Positions 12,857-25,462 of a stretch of 64,000 nucleotides of DNA are shown here, piece after piece. The notes below the pieces were generated by a model that saw nothing but the letters and a program-made list of their open reading frames with translations, had not been told where the DNA came from and did not search any database. The stretch's first letter is position 1. Each line of letters opens with the position of its first letter. The stretch is taken from contig QJPP01000030.1 in NCBI GenBank assembly GCA_003996215.1, positions 868,001 through 932,000 of the forward strand, read 5' to 3'. The position numbers and the translations under genes are program-made. The DNA is from Jaltomata sinuosa (lineage: Eukaryota; Streptophyta; Magnoliopsida; Solanales; Solanaceae).

Positions 12857-13117
12857 CTCTCTCCATTCATTTTTATTTGTCATATTTGACTAGGCATGCC
12901 CATTAATAAAATGATAATTGACATGTCTATTTACCTCATTACCTCTATTAATTAATGTGTAGTATTAAGTCTCGAAAAATCATTTGAGAAATAAGTAACT
13001 AATGCTAAGAGTCATTTGAGAAATTTTTTTTTGTCTTTTCTTGATATGTCAAAAGTGACAAGTAAAATTGAATATCCTTTTTACAAATAACTGATAACTA
13101 AAAATGAAAGGAGGGAG
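12857..13117. mobile_element. Stowaway-like MITE
   Basis: The ends ctctctccattcatttttat and, inverted from the right, ctccctcctttcatttttag form terminal inverted repeats. Both sides are flanked by TA (12855-12856 and 13118-13119). At about 260 bp with an AT-rich noncoding middle it fits the Tc1/mariner-derived Stowaway class that begins CTCCCTC. Confidence 0.7.
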
Positions 13118-14871
13118 TAATTTGTATGTGAATGTGCATTTGTTAAAATACCATATTAATTCCCACATGTTTAAGCTCTGCTTTTGTCTGTGCTTCTTTT
13201 TCCACTTTGATCTGTGCAATGATCAACACATATAGGACTAATTATCTTGTCTTTGTTAGTGATTTCAGTCATCCCAATCCTAAATATCATTCGAACTTTG
13301 AACATTTTTATCTTTTGTTACTAGAAGAAAGGTTGAACTTTTTAGATTTCTATCCTTTAATTAAATTGATTCATGCATGTTTATTTCTATTTTATTTCGT
13401 TACGAGTTAAATTTATCAAGACCAACTCTTATCTTTTAAGAATACGACCCAAATATTAAACTAACCTTATAAAACCTACCTTGCTTTTTTATATTATTGA
13501 GATTTTAATTTACAGCTATAAAAACAACTTGAGAATAAAAATATGTTTTACCTTAGATTTGATGTCAGTGGATCTTTCTAAAAATTTAAGGTGAGAAATT
13601 AGAAAAATGAAAAGAACAAAGAAAGGAAATCACTAATTTAATGCAGAAAATCAATCAATAAGAAATGCAAGCCATCTAAATTGCTAATCCAGGCTGGCCC
13701 ATTTGTTATTAAGTTCAACAGTGAGAGGTGTCCAAAATCAAAATAGTTGTACCTTACACGTGGCAGCATGAGATGATAGTAGAACAACCTCCGTATCGCC
13801 GAAATATAAGGACAGATTTCTCGGCCCACTCAAATATATAATTGTCGACACCCACCGACGATATTAATTTTACCTTATTTTAAATGTAATTAACGTAAAA
13901 TATAGTATTCAATTGATAAAATGTACATAAAAAAATAGATTTTACACACAGACTTGACCTTTATACGTAATGAGTTGTTCTTTTTTTTCCCCCTCCTCTT
14001 TGCATGATAAGCTAAGTTATCAAACTTAAGGAAATTACATTTTTTTAATTGATATAAAGAAGGTAGTACTTATTTTTCTGTTAATGTCAAGTAGGGAATG
14101 ATTGAAATTCGAGTGATTCACGATTCGTATTTGTTAAATTGAGACTCAATTTCTAAAACTTTGAGGTGCAATTTCAAAATTAAAGAAAAAATTAGGAATC
14201 TATGTTCGCAGCAGAAGTTGATGGTCGATAGGCTTGAGATCGGAATAAAGGCGTATAGTCTTATTGCGATAAGATCCTTGTTAATTTCTAATGTTATGAG
14301 GCGTTAACCTAATTGGATTTGAGAAACACTTAAACTATTAAAAAGAAACTGTTTGGAGATCTTATATTTTTTTTTTTCTTTTTTATCGTGAAAAATTCTC
14401 TCTACTTCTATCCAAAGTCATTATAAGCTTTATCGAACCTCATTGAATCTTATTTCTTCTTTGCCATTTGTTTTGGTGCATGTGCTATATATAGTGCTAA
14501 GTAGCCAATAGCCATCTCTATTACGCAACTTTAAAAGTGAAGAAGAAAGAATCTTTTTTTCTTTTGAAAAAAAGCTCTACTTTTATACATTTTTAGTTTA
14601 AAAGAGACATTAGATTGATAATTTGTTTTTGTGCTTCCCATTGCTATCGGTATTTGTATTGGAGCTCGATTAAATTTGAATTTACGTCGAAAAATTTCAT
14701 ATTGAGGGTAAATCACTCCTAATTAAGATGACTCTATATTTAGGGGAATTCGAAGTTGAAACCTGTGATTAAGAATGAACGAGTATACTATACAATATTT
14801 TTGAAGAAAAGATGCAATATTTTTGTTGTAGTAATTTGAATGTCGTTCCTGCATAGATTTCTTTCCAGACG

Positions 14872-16755
14872 AAATTGTGTCGGTATAGGCACCTTTGGAT
14901 CCCACCAGCACCCGCACTCGTACCTGAAATGTATCCTCTTATAATTCTCATGAACCTAACTAATTTGTCTTTGTTACAGCTGATACTTGACCAGATATAG
15001 GAGTATATTTCTCGATCACTCTCAACTAATAATTATTATATCAGAAAGTCACTTTCTTTGTTGAAGCAACTGTGCCTTTAACATCTGGGCATTGAACTCT
15101 TGCGATATCTCCAAAACAACATCAACTTAACTAATAGCCCAACTACTAACTCTAACTTATGTTAGTACTTGATCGTTCTCTTAAAAGAACTAGTGTACAT
15201 GCACGTCTAATTAAGATGGCTCAACCACATATTGTTACTCACAAACTCATCTTCTTCATCAAAATCATTTGTTAAGTACCCACAATAGAAGTAGAAAACG
15301 AATGATAGAAAGTCCCTTATTAATTCAAGGTGTCATGAGAAGGGGACATTTTTTTTAACAAGGCCATAGATATTACTCGCTTGTTTGATCAAGTTTAACC
15401 AAAATCTGCTTATTTTGAATTATTTTTTTTTGGTCATAACTGTTTTTCGAAAAAAGTAATTTTGGAAAGTAAAAGTTTGTGATTGATTAATCAATTTGAA
15501 TTATTTTTTTTTGTCTATATTAGAGCTAACAATACTTTGTGCTTAGTGAGTGTTACAAAAGTGCTTATGGGGAAAAACCTTGTTTCTTTTTTAAGTTTAT
15601 GAAAAATCACTTCTATCACTATTCAAAGACACTTATTTTTCCCCTAAAAATTTAACCAGACACCTCAATTTTCTAAAATAAGGATTCCTAATTTATCAAA
15701 AACTTGGCCAAACACGCTCCTTCTATTACATTTTATTTCGACACGAAAATCGGTATAGCAACTCTGGATCCCACCCCACCACCCCCCACCCGATCGAACT
15801 CGTAATAGAAATGTGTCCCCTTTTCATTGCGATGAATGAACCTAATTTGTTTGTGTCATTCCTGCAATAGGTACCTTTTTTTTTTGGGTCCAAAGTGCAA
15901 TAGGTACTTTATTTAACCATATACTAGTTTTATTGGACGTGTGAAACACACAAACCAATTATAAACAACAGACCTGCCAGTTGAACTCTTCACGATATCT
16001 CCAAATTAAAAGAACATCAAGTTTGATAGCCCAACTACTATCAAACTGATTTGGAATTTAAATCTAATCAATCAGATGTATAATCAGTGGTTACGAATGC
16101 AAAGTTTTCTTCACATAATTAAGTTGATGGCACAGAAACGAAGACGTAATTTGTAGCTAATGACAGGACTTAGATCTCTTAAAAACTACTCCCACCATCA
16201 CAATTTATGTAACACACTTTCCTTCTTAATTCGTCCCAAAAAATATCACCTTTCTATAATTAGAAGTATGTTAACTTTATAAATTCTCCTTTTACTCTTA
16301 ATGAAATTATTTATAGTCACACAAATGTATACGATTTATTTTAGACTTCAAATTTCAAAAATCTTCATTTTTTTTGTTAAACTTTGTTCCAATTGGCAAA
16401 TAATGCCACATCAATTGGGACGGGGAATAGTTTACCTGCACGTCCAAGACGACTCAGCTACACGTTTAATTTCTTTAGGAGTTTTTACGAAAAATGTACC
16501 ATTGCCAAAAGTTTTTTCAAAAAAAAAATAGCTGCATGTATATTGCCCAAAAAAATTCAAAAAAATAAAAGAGCCGCATGTATACCGAATGACCATTTTA
16601 GGTAGTTAGTGGACTATTTTTTATGTAAAAAATTTAACACAATGATCATTTTGTCTAATTCTCCCAATTCTTTATCAAACTCATTTTTCAAGTACCCAGA
16701 ACAAAGGAAAAAATGAATGATAGAAAATCACTTAATTAGAAATGCAATGAAGGAA
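14872..16755. repeat. Degenerate direct duplication, copies about 870-1400 bp apart
   Basis: Matching landmarks occur in the same order in both halves: cggtata (14881 and 15751) followed by ggatcccacc; ttgaactctt with cgatatctcc (15092 and 15981); tagcccaactacta (about 15133 and 16029); aagtaccca with gaatgatagaaa (about 15274 and 16690). The offset grows from about 870 to about 1420 bp, so the second copy gained sequence. A MITE-like element (15376-15722) sits between the copies. Divergence is high, so the duplication is old. Confidence 0.5.
15376..15722. mobile_element. MITE-like element with cgcttgtttgatcaag ends
   Basis: The left end cgcttgtttgatcaagttt pairs with the right end read inverted, gcgtgtttggccaagtttt. 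The interior is AT-rich and noncoding. Related ends occur at 60040-60290. The target duplication is not clear. Confidence 0.45.
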
Positions 16756-16784
16756 AAGTTGGAGGTACTGGGCTTTCTTTTCCG

Positions 16785-17469
16785 TAGGAATGGCAATGGG
16801 GCGATGCGGAGCGGGGCGGATTTGAACCTTTGCGGGATGGGGCGGGTTAATTTTATTTTGAAAAATCTTTGCGGGTTGCGGGGCGGGTGCGGGTTACTCT
16901 TTTAAAAAGCTACTTAATCACCTAAAGGTCATCATTCCATTACTTCCTTAAATCTCTTCCCAAAATTTAAATTTCATTATTAGCATTTTGTTTCTTTGTT
17001 TTCAAACAAGGGAATGAGAAGTAAATATATGTTGTGTTGCTTTTATAAGCACACCATGATACAAATATGAGATATAGTATTGTAAAATTAGGTTGGATAA
17101 TGTTTTTTTTTTCTTTTGGTACAGGTAATGTTTTTCTTTTTTGCCACAAAATATATAATATGTTCAGTTGAGTTAAATTATGAATTGTCATATACTGGGA
17201 TATACTATTTTCCTCTGTTTTCCTTTTTTTTTTTGGTATTCTCTGTGCTACTTTTCTGGGTGAAACATTGCATGAAATATGATTTTGAAGTCTAATGATA
17301 TTTGTGATTATATTGAATCTTAACTAAAAAGAGACCACTTGTATCAAATTAACAAAATAAAAAAAATATATTCATGCGGGGCAGGGCGGGGCGGGTAAAT
17401 GCGGGTTTGGTGCGATGCGGGTGAGCGCGGATAAAAATGTTATGCGGGTCCGCCCTATTGTCATCCCTA
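16785..17469. mobile_element. hAT-like MITE with GC-rich ends, 685 bp
   Basis: The terminal inverted repeats are taggaatggcaatggggcg on the left and, inverted from the right, tagggatgacaatagggcgg. They are flanked by cttttccg (16777-16784) and cttttctg (17470-17477), an 8-bp target duplication with one difference, as expected for hAT elements. The first 110 and last 100 bp are strikingly rich in gcggg and ggggcggg words, while the middle is AT-rich. No transposase is encoded. Confidence 0.72.
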
Positions 17470-18299
17470 CTTTTCTGGGCTAGGCCTATGTGTTGAACAA
17501 ACCAAAGTGGAGTAGTAAGGGTTGGCTCATATCGCTCACAAATTCCAATGTCCAGTAAGAAATTGGGCCGTTGTCAAAAAAAGAGAGTTAGAAATTGGGC
17601 TGTTGTAAAAAAAATGTAAGAAATTGGGCTGAATATGGAGGCCCATATTGTTATACTTTGGAGATGAAAGTAAATATACTGTATTTGGTATTTGCTAATA
17701 AAAAAGAAAGAGAAAATTATCCTAGATAATAGTTTAAGACTATTTATTACAATATATATATCACCTTTTTAAAAATTATTAAAATACCAATTTAATTACA
17801 AGTCATACCAGAATCTAAAAATTAGTTACTGTATCATTTTTTTAATTATATTTAATTATAACTTTTTTTAATACTACTTAATTAAGGAACAAATTCAAAA
17901 TGAGACCCATTAATAATTCATTATAATTAAGAAAGATAATTACAAAATAAAATTTTTCTTCTCTCTCTTAGTCTTATTTCTATATTTATTCAAATTTTAT
18001 TTTCTAATTGATTTAGTAGTCTTAAATTTAGGGATTTACAATTATCATTATTCAACTAAATTATTTTTTTCTCTCCAATTCATAAATATTTTTCTTTTCT
18101 CTTCTAAAATTCATTATAGGTTATAATAAATTACATCAAAATGAATAATTTCAAGTATATAATGTGATTTTTGTGTGGTATTATCTAAGACACTCTATAC
18201 TAATATCCATTGATTAATTTAATGACTATAGTATACATACATTGAAAATAATTTGTATACCAATTACATACATAAAATGTAATTCATTTTCATAGTGTC

Positions 18300-18302
<3 letters not shown>

Positions 18303-18364
<62 letters not shown>
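18303..18364. repeat. (AT)31 microsatellite
   Basis: An uninterrupted run of 31 AT dinucleotides. It creates a spurious repeating Ile-Tyr reading frame. Confidence 0.95.
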
Positions 18365-18366
<2 letters not shown>

Positions 18367-19054
18367 TATAAAACTAATATGTACATAAAAGCATTATACC
18401 ACCAGATTGTATATTCATTGCATATACAAAATGATTTTTCATATTCTCAACTTTCAATGTATGAAATCGATGTACAATTTGATATCTATGGCGTGATAAT
18501 TTGATAATTTTCAAATCTAATTAAATATAAAAGTTGATATCAACTAAAGTGATAATAGAAAGGAGTAAAATAAGAAAATTAAGATATATGAGATATAAGA
18601 GAAAGAAGATATGCTGATTTTAAGATGTAGGAGATATTTTTGAGTTGATTGATATCCCTCAACCATTTTTTTAGAGATTTTGTTGTACCTGATTTTTTGT
18701 TGTTTTTTTCCATTTTGTTTTTCCGGATTTTATTAAGTTGGTAGGTTTTGTTAGAAAACTTATGGTAGGTATTGCAAACTAGAATCTATTAGTATAAGTT
18801 GTAATATTATATCTAATATAGTATATATGAGTTTTTTTGCCAAAAAGAAAAGGAGAAATTACTTGGGTGAGTATTTTTTAATAAATTCTATTATTTTTAG
18901 CAATACTTTTTACTTATTATCATCTATAGCAATACATAGCAATACTGTGATAAATTTGCACAATGTCTTAAAAGTGAATTATGCATGCAATATAGATGTA
19001 TTACAAGTGTTTTAAAATGTATTATGCTTGTTTGGTAAGAAATTGGCACAATAA

Positions 19055-19469
19055 GGAATCGTTTGATAGAGTGCATAAAAATAGTGCATAATATGGTGTA
19101 TTAGTTATGCTGAGATTTTTCTTATGCAGTGTTTGGTTTGGTATATTAAGAGTAACATACATTGCATAATTTCTCTTAAAAAAATTGTTTACAAAAATAC
19201 CATCCACAAATATGGTAGAAATGATGTGAAAAGGTTATAAGGGACAATTGCATCTTTAACCATGCTAATACATGTATTAAAACCCACTGCATTACTAATA
19301 CATGGAAATCTATGGTATTGGTAATAAATAGCTCAATACACAATAGAGTGTATAACTAATGTTGGCATTAGTTATACATAGGTTGAAAAAGTATATCAAA
19401 TAAGATTCTAGTAATACACAAAGCTAATGCATGCATTAGATTTTCTAATACACTCTACTAAACAACCCC
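19055..19469. mobile_element. Tourist/PIF-like MITE, 415 bp (family also at 38076-39059)
   Basis: The ends are ggaatcgtttgatagagtg and, inverted, ggggttgtttagtagagtg. They are flanked by TAA at 19052-19054 and 19470-19472. The interior is full of taatacatgtattag-like words. Its reverse complement aligns over most of its length with 38076-39059, for example around the word taatataccaaaccaaa. Confidence 0.7.
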
Positions 19470-20119
19470 TAAGTGTATTAAAGTGTGTGATAAATATATT
19501 ATCCATGAATAAAACTTGTATTATATGTGTTTTATAAATTGTTCTCTGCAATATGTATTAAATTGTATTATAAATATATTATAAGTGTCCAGTGAAAAAA
19601 AATGTTACTACTATAAATGATAAATATTTTCTTAATATAACATATCTGTGTAAGTTTTCCGAAAGAAAATCAAGTTTAGTGAATACTCAATAACTGTACT
19701 TTGAGGTTAACCTACTATAATATATAAACTATGAAAGTGAAAGTGACACGTAAAGGATTTAAGAAAGCATCTAGTCGTATTTATTAGTTTTAAAAAATCA
19801 CAAATCTGTTCGGGTTTCAGTTGATACCAACAAAGAAACAATTTGCAATAATTTTTTATGCTCCTGTCTTAAATCAACTAAACATTTCTATCTTTAATTT
19901 TATGGGTTCTGAATTTTATAGTGACGATTTCAAGTGTTAATAATTGGACTTTAAACTTAATGTTCATACATATTTAATGAATTTTTTAGTAAAAATACAT
20001 TATTTAAGCAAAAGTTACTGAGTTCAGCCGAACCCGTACCCATCTTGTAGCACCGCCCCTGCTTGAATGACCATTTGATTTCTCATATATTAACCATGCA
20101 TAATTGTATACAAGAAACA

Positions 20120-20350
20120 TTTCATCGGTTAGGCTTAGGTCCAGGACTCATTTCTATTAGTATGGTATTATAGTCAGGTACATCCCAATTTATTATTTAT
20201 AAAGTTGGCCCCCTTCTTATATTGTTTATGTTCCAGATATCCAGTCCTAAGTGTGTGACGGGTATTGAAGTCCCAGATCGGTGATATAATGAGCACTCAA
20301 TCTCCTTATATGATCTTGGACAATTTTTCTCCTCATGAAGATAATAGCAT
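20120..20350 (+). mobile_element. Degenerate TRIM element remnant
   Basis: A decayed primer site (tggtattatagtcag, about 20162) is followed by about 90 bp of internal sequence. Next comes an LTR-like block, attgaagtcccagatcggtg ... tctccttatatgatcttgga (about 20261-20345). The order and words parallel the TRIM at 8604-8913 (cccacatcgg, tctccttataaggcttgg), but this copy is more diverged and its 5' LTR is not clear. Confidence 0.5.
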
Positions 20351-21286
20351 GATACGGGATCCGTCTATTATTTTCAATGCAACGTAACGTGTGAAATGAC
20401 TTATTAGTAAAGAGATCAAACTTAGAAACTAACTTTGAAATTGAATTAGAATCAAGATCCATTTATTTAAAATACGGGCCATGCCACCATGACAGTCTAC
20501 TTTTAGGAACATGACATTAATTAAAGCCATTATAAATTAGGCAAATAGAACAAACAAAACCAGCATTATTTCTTTCGTCTTATCCAACTAGAAAACGACG
20601 ACATTGTTTCTGTATTATATCCAAACAGTCATAGCTAATGTGTCTTACCATTTTTGTATTTTTCGAAAATGAGGTGTTTCTTTCAACCTCTTCTTCCAAG
20701 AAATTAACAAGAATGAAAGATTAACAATGGGGAAAATTAAAAATTCACGCACTAATTAAAAGCATTTAATTTACTTAATTATCCTAGGTCCTAGACTGCA
20801 TGCATTATACATTTCTAAATTCCCGTATATTACACAATTCTTCTGATCATTCCTTTCTCTCCTTAATTACTAGCTATACTATATATATATTTATTTATAT
20901 TTGCTCGTGACAGAGGAAGTATTCGGTTAAAAAAAAAAAATACTACAACAATTAGAATGGTTTCGGTCCAAGATTAACTAAGGATAGAAGCAAGCTGCCC
21001 CTGCTCTTTTCTTTTTCGAGTTATAATGATTGCGACTTTTTGGGCGGATTTTTTTCTTTCATCTTACTATTATTCATCTTAAAATATCTAAAGATCAAGT
21101 TAGTATTTAAGGAATTTTTCGATATTATTATATTGCATTGAAGTGCAATTTTCTTACATGAAGTTTAACCTTTAACAGTTGGTCAGTTTATAATGAATTA
21201 AGCTGGGTTTATCATTTTTCTAGTTTCTTCTCTAGCCCAGTGTTAACGGATTACCTTTTGATTTACCAGAAGCAGAAAAAGATTTA

Positions 21287-21483
21287 GCTTGTTTGGATTG
21301 ACTTATTTTAAGCTGTTTTTTTTAAGTTGGAAATTCCTGCTTTTAACTTTTAGTTTTTTTTGCTATTTTGACTTAAAATTAAGTGTCCAGAAGCACTTTT
21401 TTACCTTACCCAAACACTATAAAACAGCTTAAAAATTATTTTAACTTAAAAAGCACTTAAAATAAGTCAATCCAAACGGGCTC
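21287..21483. mobile_element. Tourist/PIF-like MITE, 197 bp, TTA target duplication
   Basis: The left end gcttgtttggattgacttat and the right end read inverted, gagcccgtttggattgactt, continue as inverted repeats through ttttaag. They are flanked by TTA at 21284-21286 and 21484-21486. The element is noncoding. The ends are nearly intact, suggesting a younger insertion than its neighbours. Confidence 0.75.
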
Positions 21484-21786
21484 TTAGTTGCAAGATACCT
21501 AACCGAATATTCAGATATCAAATTTGATTTACTTTACACTACTCATATTTGAATCTATTAATTTCTATAATAATTCATTTCTCAGGAGGGAGGTTAAAAT
21601 CTTTCTATTACGTACATATTTGTAGTTATGATCGAATTTAATCATATGTGGCCAAATTACGTAAATATTCTTATAATACCGTCATAAATTAAACTTACTT
21701 CAATGAAGTAGTAGTAGTACATTTTCCTTACGAGGAATAGTTTCCAGTAAAAATCAGTCGGCATTGACAAAAAAATTCTTTATGAC

Positions 21787-21826
21787 TTAATTGCGTGTGC
21801 TGAGGGTTAATTGCGTGTGCTGAGGG
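21787..21826. repeat. 20-bp unit, two exact tandem copies
   Basis: The word ttaattgcgtgtgctgaggg occurs twice in direct succession with no mismatch. Confidence 0.9.
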
Positions 21827-23617
21827 TCCTATGGACAGTTTTTCTCGACATATAAACAGGAGGCGGATGTAGCCCTTTAACTACGTTGTTCATCTGAATT
21901 CATAACTTTCGACACCAAGTATATATATATATATGTGTGTGTGTGTGTAAAAACCTACTATTCTTAACAAATATTAGATCTGAATCACCATCTCGGGTTG
22001 TGGTGGAGTCAGGAGTGGTAAGTACTCCTTCATCGGCGCGACTTTGAATTTAGTCGAGCTCAATTACGGATACCGAAAATCCATAATTTTAATAGTAAGT
22101 ACTACCAAGTGGACATTAAGGTTTGATATTCCAGTACATTTGATGGGTACATAAGCCTAAAATGTTTGTGTTGTGGAATTGTCTTTGGGGCCAATATATA
22201 TATATAATGGGGTTGGTCTTGAAATATAGATAGGACCCCTCCATTGAAAGGGGGATGTCATCACTCCAACAGACTAGACCTTAAGGGGGCCAACATCATA
22301 AGGTTGTTGGGGTTACTTGAAAATGACTTGCATTTTCAGCATTTACACACAAGTCACAACACACAAGCAAGGCATTGAGAGTTGAGGACCCAACTCAATA
22401 GTAACATAATATCTTTCCATATCTCTAAAGATGGAGATGTATGAGAAATGCACCATACCCCTATTTTGCTTCTGTGACAAACAAGCCATATATATCTTCC
22501 TATTTGTGTACACACATTGAATAGGTAACAGTAGTGTTTGGGCCCATTTGTGCGCATCTTGACTATTTGTTACCTTCCATCGAAATAAATACCAAATAAT
22601 TTTGTCCACCAAAGCTTACGTAAATTATGAGAAGAAATAGCCTTTTTTTTTGGGTCTCGGGTGAGATTTGAAACCCTGATGTCTCTTGATATTCACTCAC
22701 TTCATAGACCATTTAATTTGACCACACTTGGTATAAAGATGATCTCCAAGGGCAACTTGAAACTTTCTATGGTAAGTCTAATTTGGTAATTTAGAGAATA
22801 ATAAAAATGACTTGTTAATTATTACTTACTTATAACAAGTTAGAATACAATAAAATTGTAAAAAACTAATTTCACTTTTCAGTGCATATTTTTAAGTTAA
22901 AAGTTTAAGTAATATACAGCGTAAGTGTAAAGTCATCTTCACTTATTTCAAATTCCACAAATCTTTAAAGAGGTTTATCTATAAGTGTTATTTGAATAAC
23001 ATGATAGTATACTGAGGATTTGGAGAACTTAAACAGTTAAACTCATTAAGTTAAATATTTCAAATGGTTAGGAACATGTGGGATTTGGGGTTGTGTGTGT
23101 GGGTGGGGGGAGGGGGTGGGTACGCTTAAAGGGGCAACAAAATAGATAATCAAGTTTAGCATAGACATATAATAGGAGGGGGGGGGGGGGATGTGGACAA
23201 TTACCAGAATGGCCTAATATTTAGGGAGCCCCCACAAATTCTCTGGCATGTGAACATTTGGCCCTATCACAACTCACTAGTAGATTCTGGAGTTGCAATT
23301 TTGGACTCTGCCAATTTCAACCAGATTAACTTGTAGTTTTCACATTATAGTCGTGCATCTGTTTCTTATGGTGCACAACTTCCTCAAAATTAATGTTTTG
23401 GCAGGTACAAAAAAAAAAAAAAAATCTTCAGCATTATATGTACTATATGCAACATTTACTTTCACCTAATCTTAAATTACACGTGTCACATATGTATAGT
23501 GGTGCAATGTATAATTGACAGTTCGAGAAAACATATGTTATTATTTCGATAACTAGCGGATCACGAATTGTACTTCTTTTGTGATCGTTTGAAAAGTTTG
23601 TTGAAAATCATAATTAC

Positions 23618-24368
23618 TGTTGGGTTAAGAGCATTTTAATATTTCTATTTTGATATATATTAAAGTGCATCTTTTCCATGCTACAATGTGCATCCTAAAG
23701 TGTCTAAGTGTGGCCGTACGTTGGAGGTATTATATGTCATTACTCACATCAATTGTTGTCACATTTAATCAGTTCGTTGGTGACCTTTGTTGTGCAGTTT
23801 TTGTTGTGCATCATTAGCCTCATTACTCTCATTAGTGGCTGCATTTCATGTGTCATTTAATCAGCATATAACCTCTCATTATGCAGCCATTATTTTCCTC
23901 TATAACTCCTATTATTATTCACCCATAATTCTACCTCTTTATTCCTTGTAACTTATGTAACTTATAGGTCATTTATCTACCCAATTTATTCTTCCTATTC
24001 AATACTAGGATGAGTACCTCACCTATAAATAGAGGTAGTCTTGCATTTCTACAAGGACAAGAAAATATAGAGTGTAAAAGAGTTAGTAAAAAAGAGAGTT
24101 TTATTAGTTGAAGGAAGGTGTTCTTGTGTTGGAGCTTTGGACTCAACTCTTGTCCAGAGTTTGTTGAGTTATACTTTGTGTGTGGCTGTTGTATCCTGGA
24201 GGGGACAAGTCAAGAAGACTACTGCTGGACCGGTGAAAACATTTGCTGCAGTGGGCTTGAATCTTCTTAAAGAGAGTGAGATATCCGCGCCTCAGCCAAG
24301 AAGATAATTTATTTTCTTTGTAATTTTTTCAATTGTAATTGCTATTGTTATTGTAAATTTCACCAACA
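23618..24368 (+). repeat. 5' LTR of the Ty1-copia element
   Basis: 751 bp, TG...CA ends. A TATA box (tataaata, 24024-24031) lies about 340 bp before the LTR end and probably starts the genomic transcript. By eye it differs from the 3' LTR at about 17 positions (about 98% identity), mostly C/T or A/G transitions. The base right after the LTR starts attttaaggagaatc, not the usual initiator-Met primer site. Confidence 0.95.
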
Positions 24369-24386
24369 ATTTTAAGGAGAATCATT

Positions 24387-25462
24387 ATGGCTACAATTGA
24401 AAAGTCCGCGGATGTCAAGATGGGAGATCTTAACAAGCCATTCCGGTTCAACGGTACCCATTTTAAGAGGTGGAAGGGTAAAGTACTTTTCTACTTAAGT
24501 CTTCTCAATGTTTCTTATGTGTTAACTGAGAAGAATCCAAATAAAGTAGATAACTCTTCCATGAATGATGAGGAACTTATTTCTCTTCAAGAGAAAGTTG
24601 AAAAGTACGATGGTGATTCCTACAAGTGTCGGTATGTTTTACTAAATTGTCTATCTGATAATTTTTATGATTATTATGATAGAACTTACTCTAGTGCAAA
24701 GAAAATTTGGAAAGCACTGCAGAGTAAGTATGATACCGAGAAAACTGGAGCGAAAAAATATGCTGCTAGTAGATTTTTTCGTTTCCAAATGGTGGACAAC
24801 AAATCAGTGGTAGACCAAGCTCAGGACTTTATAATGATTGTTGGAGAGCTCAGGTCCGAGGAGATCAAAATTGGAGATAACCTTATTGTTTGTGGCATAG
24901 TTGATAAACTTCCACCTTTTTGGAAGGAATTTCAAAAAACTATGCGCCACAAACAAAAGCAAACCTCCCTTGAGACGTTGATTTGTGAATCCGCATGGAA
25001 GAAGAAGCAAGGGGTCAAGATGCACTTTTGCAAATAGAAGAGAACAACATCACAACGAAGGTAAATTTAATTACTTCAAATAATGCTACCCCGGATACTA
25101 ACAAAATTACTACTTTGAAGCCTAAGAAGAATAAATTCAAGAAAAATATTGGTAGACCTCCCAAGAATAATAATGGTGGAAATAACCAAGTACAAAATCA
25201 ACATGTTCAAGATAAGGGACCGTGCTTTGTCTCTGGCAAGAGTGGGCATATTGCTCGATTTTGCAAATTTCGAAAATGTGGTCCTAGACCTCAGGCAAAC
25301 GTTACCGAAGAACCATTTGTGGCGGTGATAACAGACATAAACATGGTGGAGAATGTTGATGGATGGTGGGCTGATTCTGGTGCAAACCGTCATGTCTGCT
25401 ATGACAAAGATTGGTTTAAAACTTATACTCCTTTTGAAAAGCCCAACCATCATGCTTGGTGA
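24387..25462 (+). pseudogene. gag and protease start of the Ty1-copia element, frameshifted
   Basis: Gag starts MATIEKSADVKMGDLNKPFR at 24387, 18 bp after the LTR. The frame runs to 25037 but shifts near 24985-24995. The expected continuation (MEEEARGQDALLQIEENN) is in the next frame, 24995-25462. That frame holds a zinc knuckle that reads CFVSGKSGHIARFC: the second of the three cysteines is serine, so the CCHC motif is broken. The protease motif WWADSGANRHV follows (about 25367-25399), and the frame then ends at 25462. Copia gag binds RNA and builds particles; this copy could not do so without other proteins. Confidence 0.88.

Larger units (their letters stand above)
12421..23612. other. Gene-free 11-kb region with MITEs and old duplications
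   Basis: No exon of a recognisable family was found on either strand. The region holds the separately listed MITEs, a TRIM remnant, a long AT microsatellite and a degenerate duplication. Further small repeats are a (T/G)-rich patch at 21921-21948, a G-rich stretch at 23083-23120 and a 13-G run near 23178-23190. The part from 13120 to 14870 and that from 21830 to 23610 show nothing else I can name. It reads as repeat-derived intergenic DNA. Confidence 0.6.

Noticed and set aside
18295..18504. Open frame starting with an Ile-Tyr repeat
   Set aside because: It is only the translation of the AT microsatellite.
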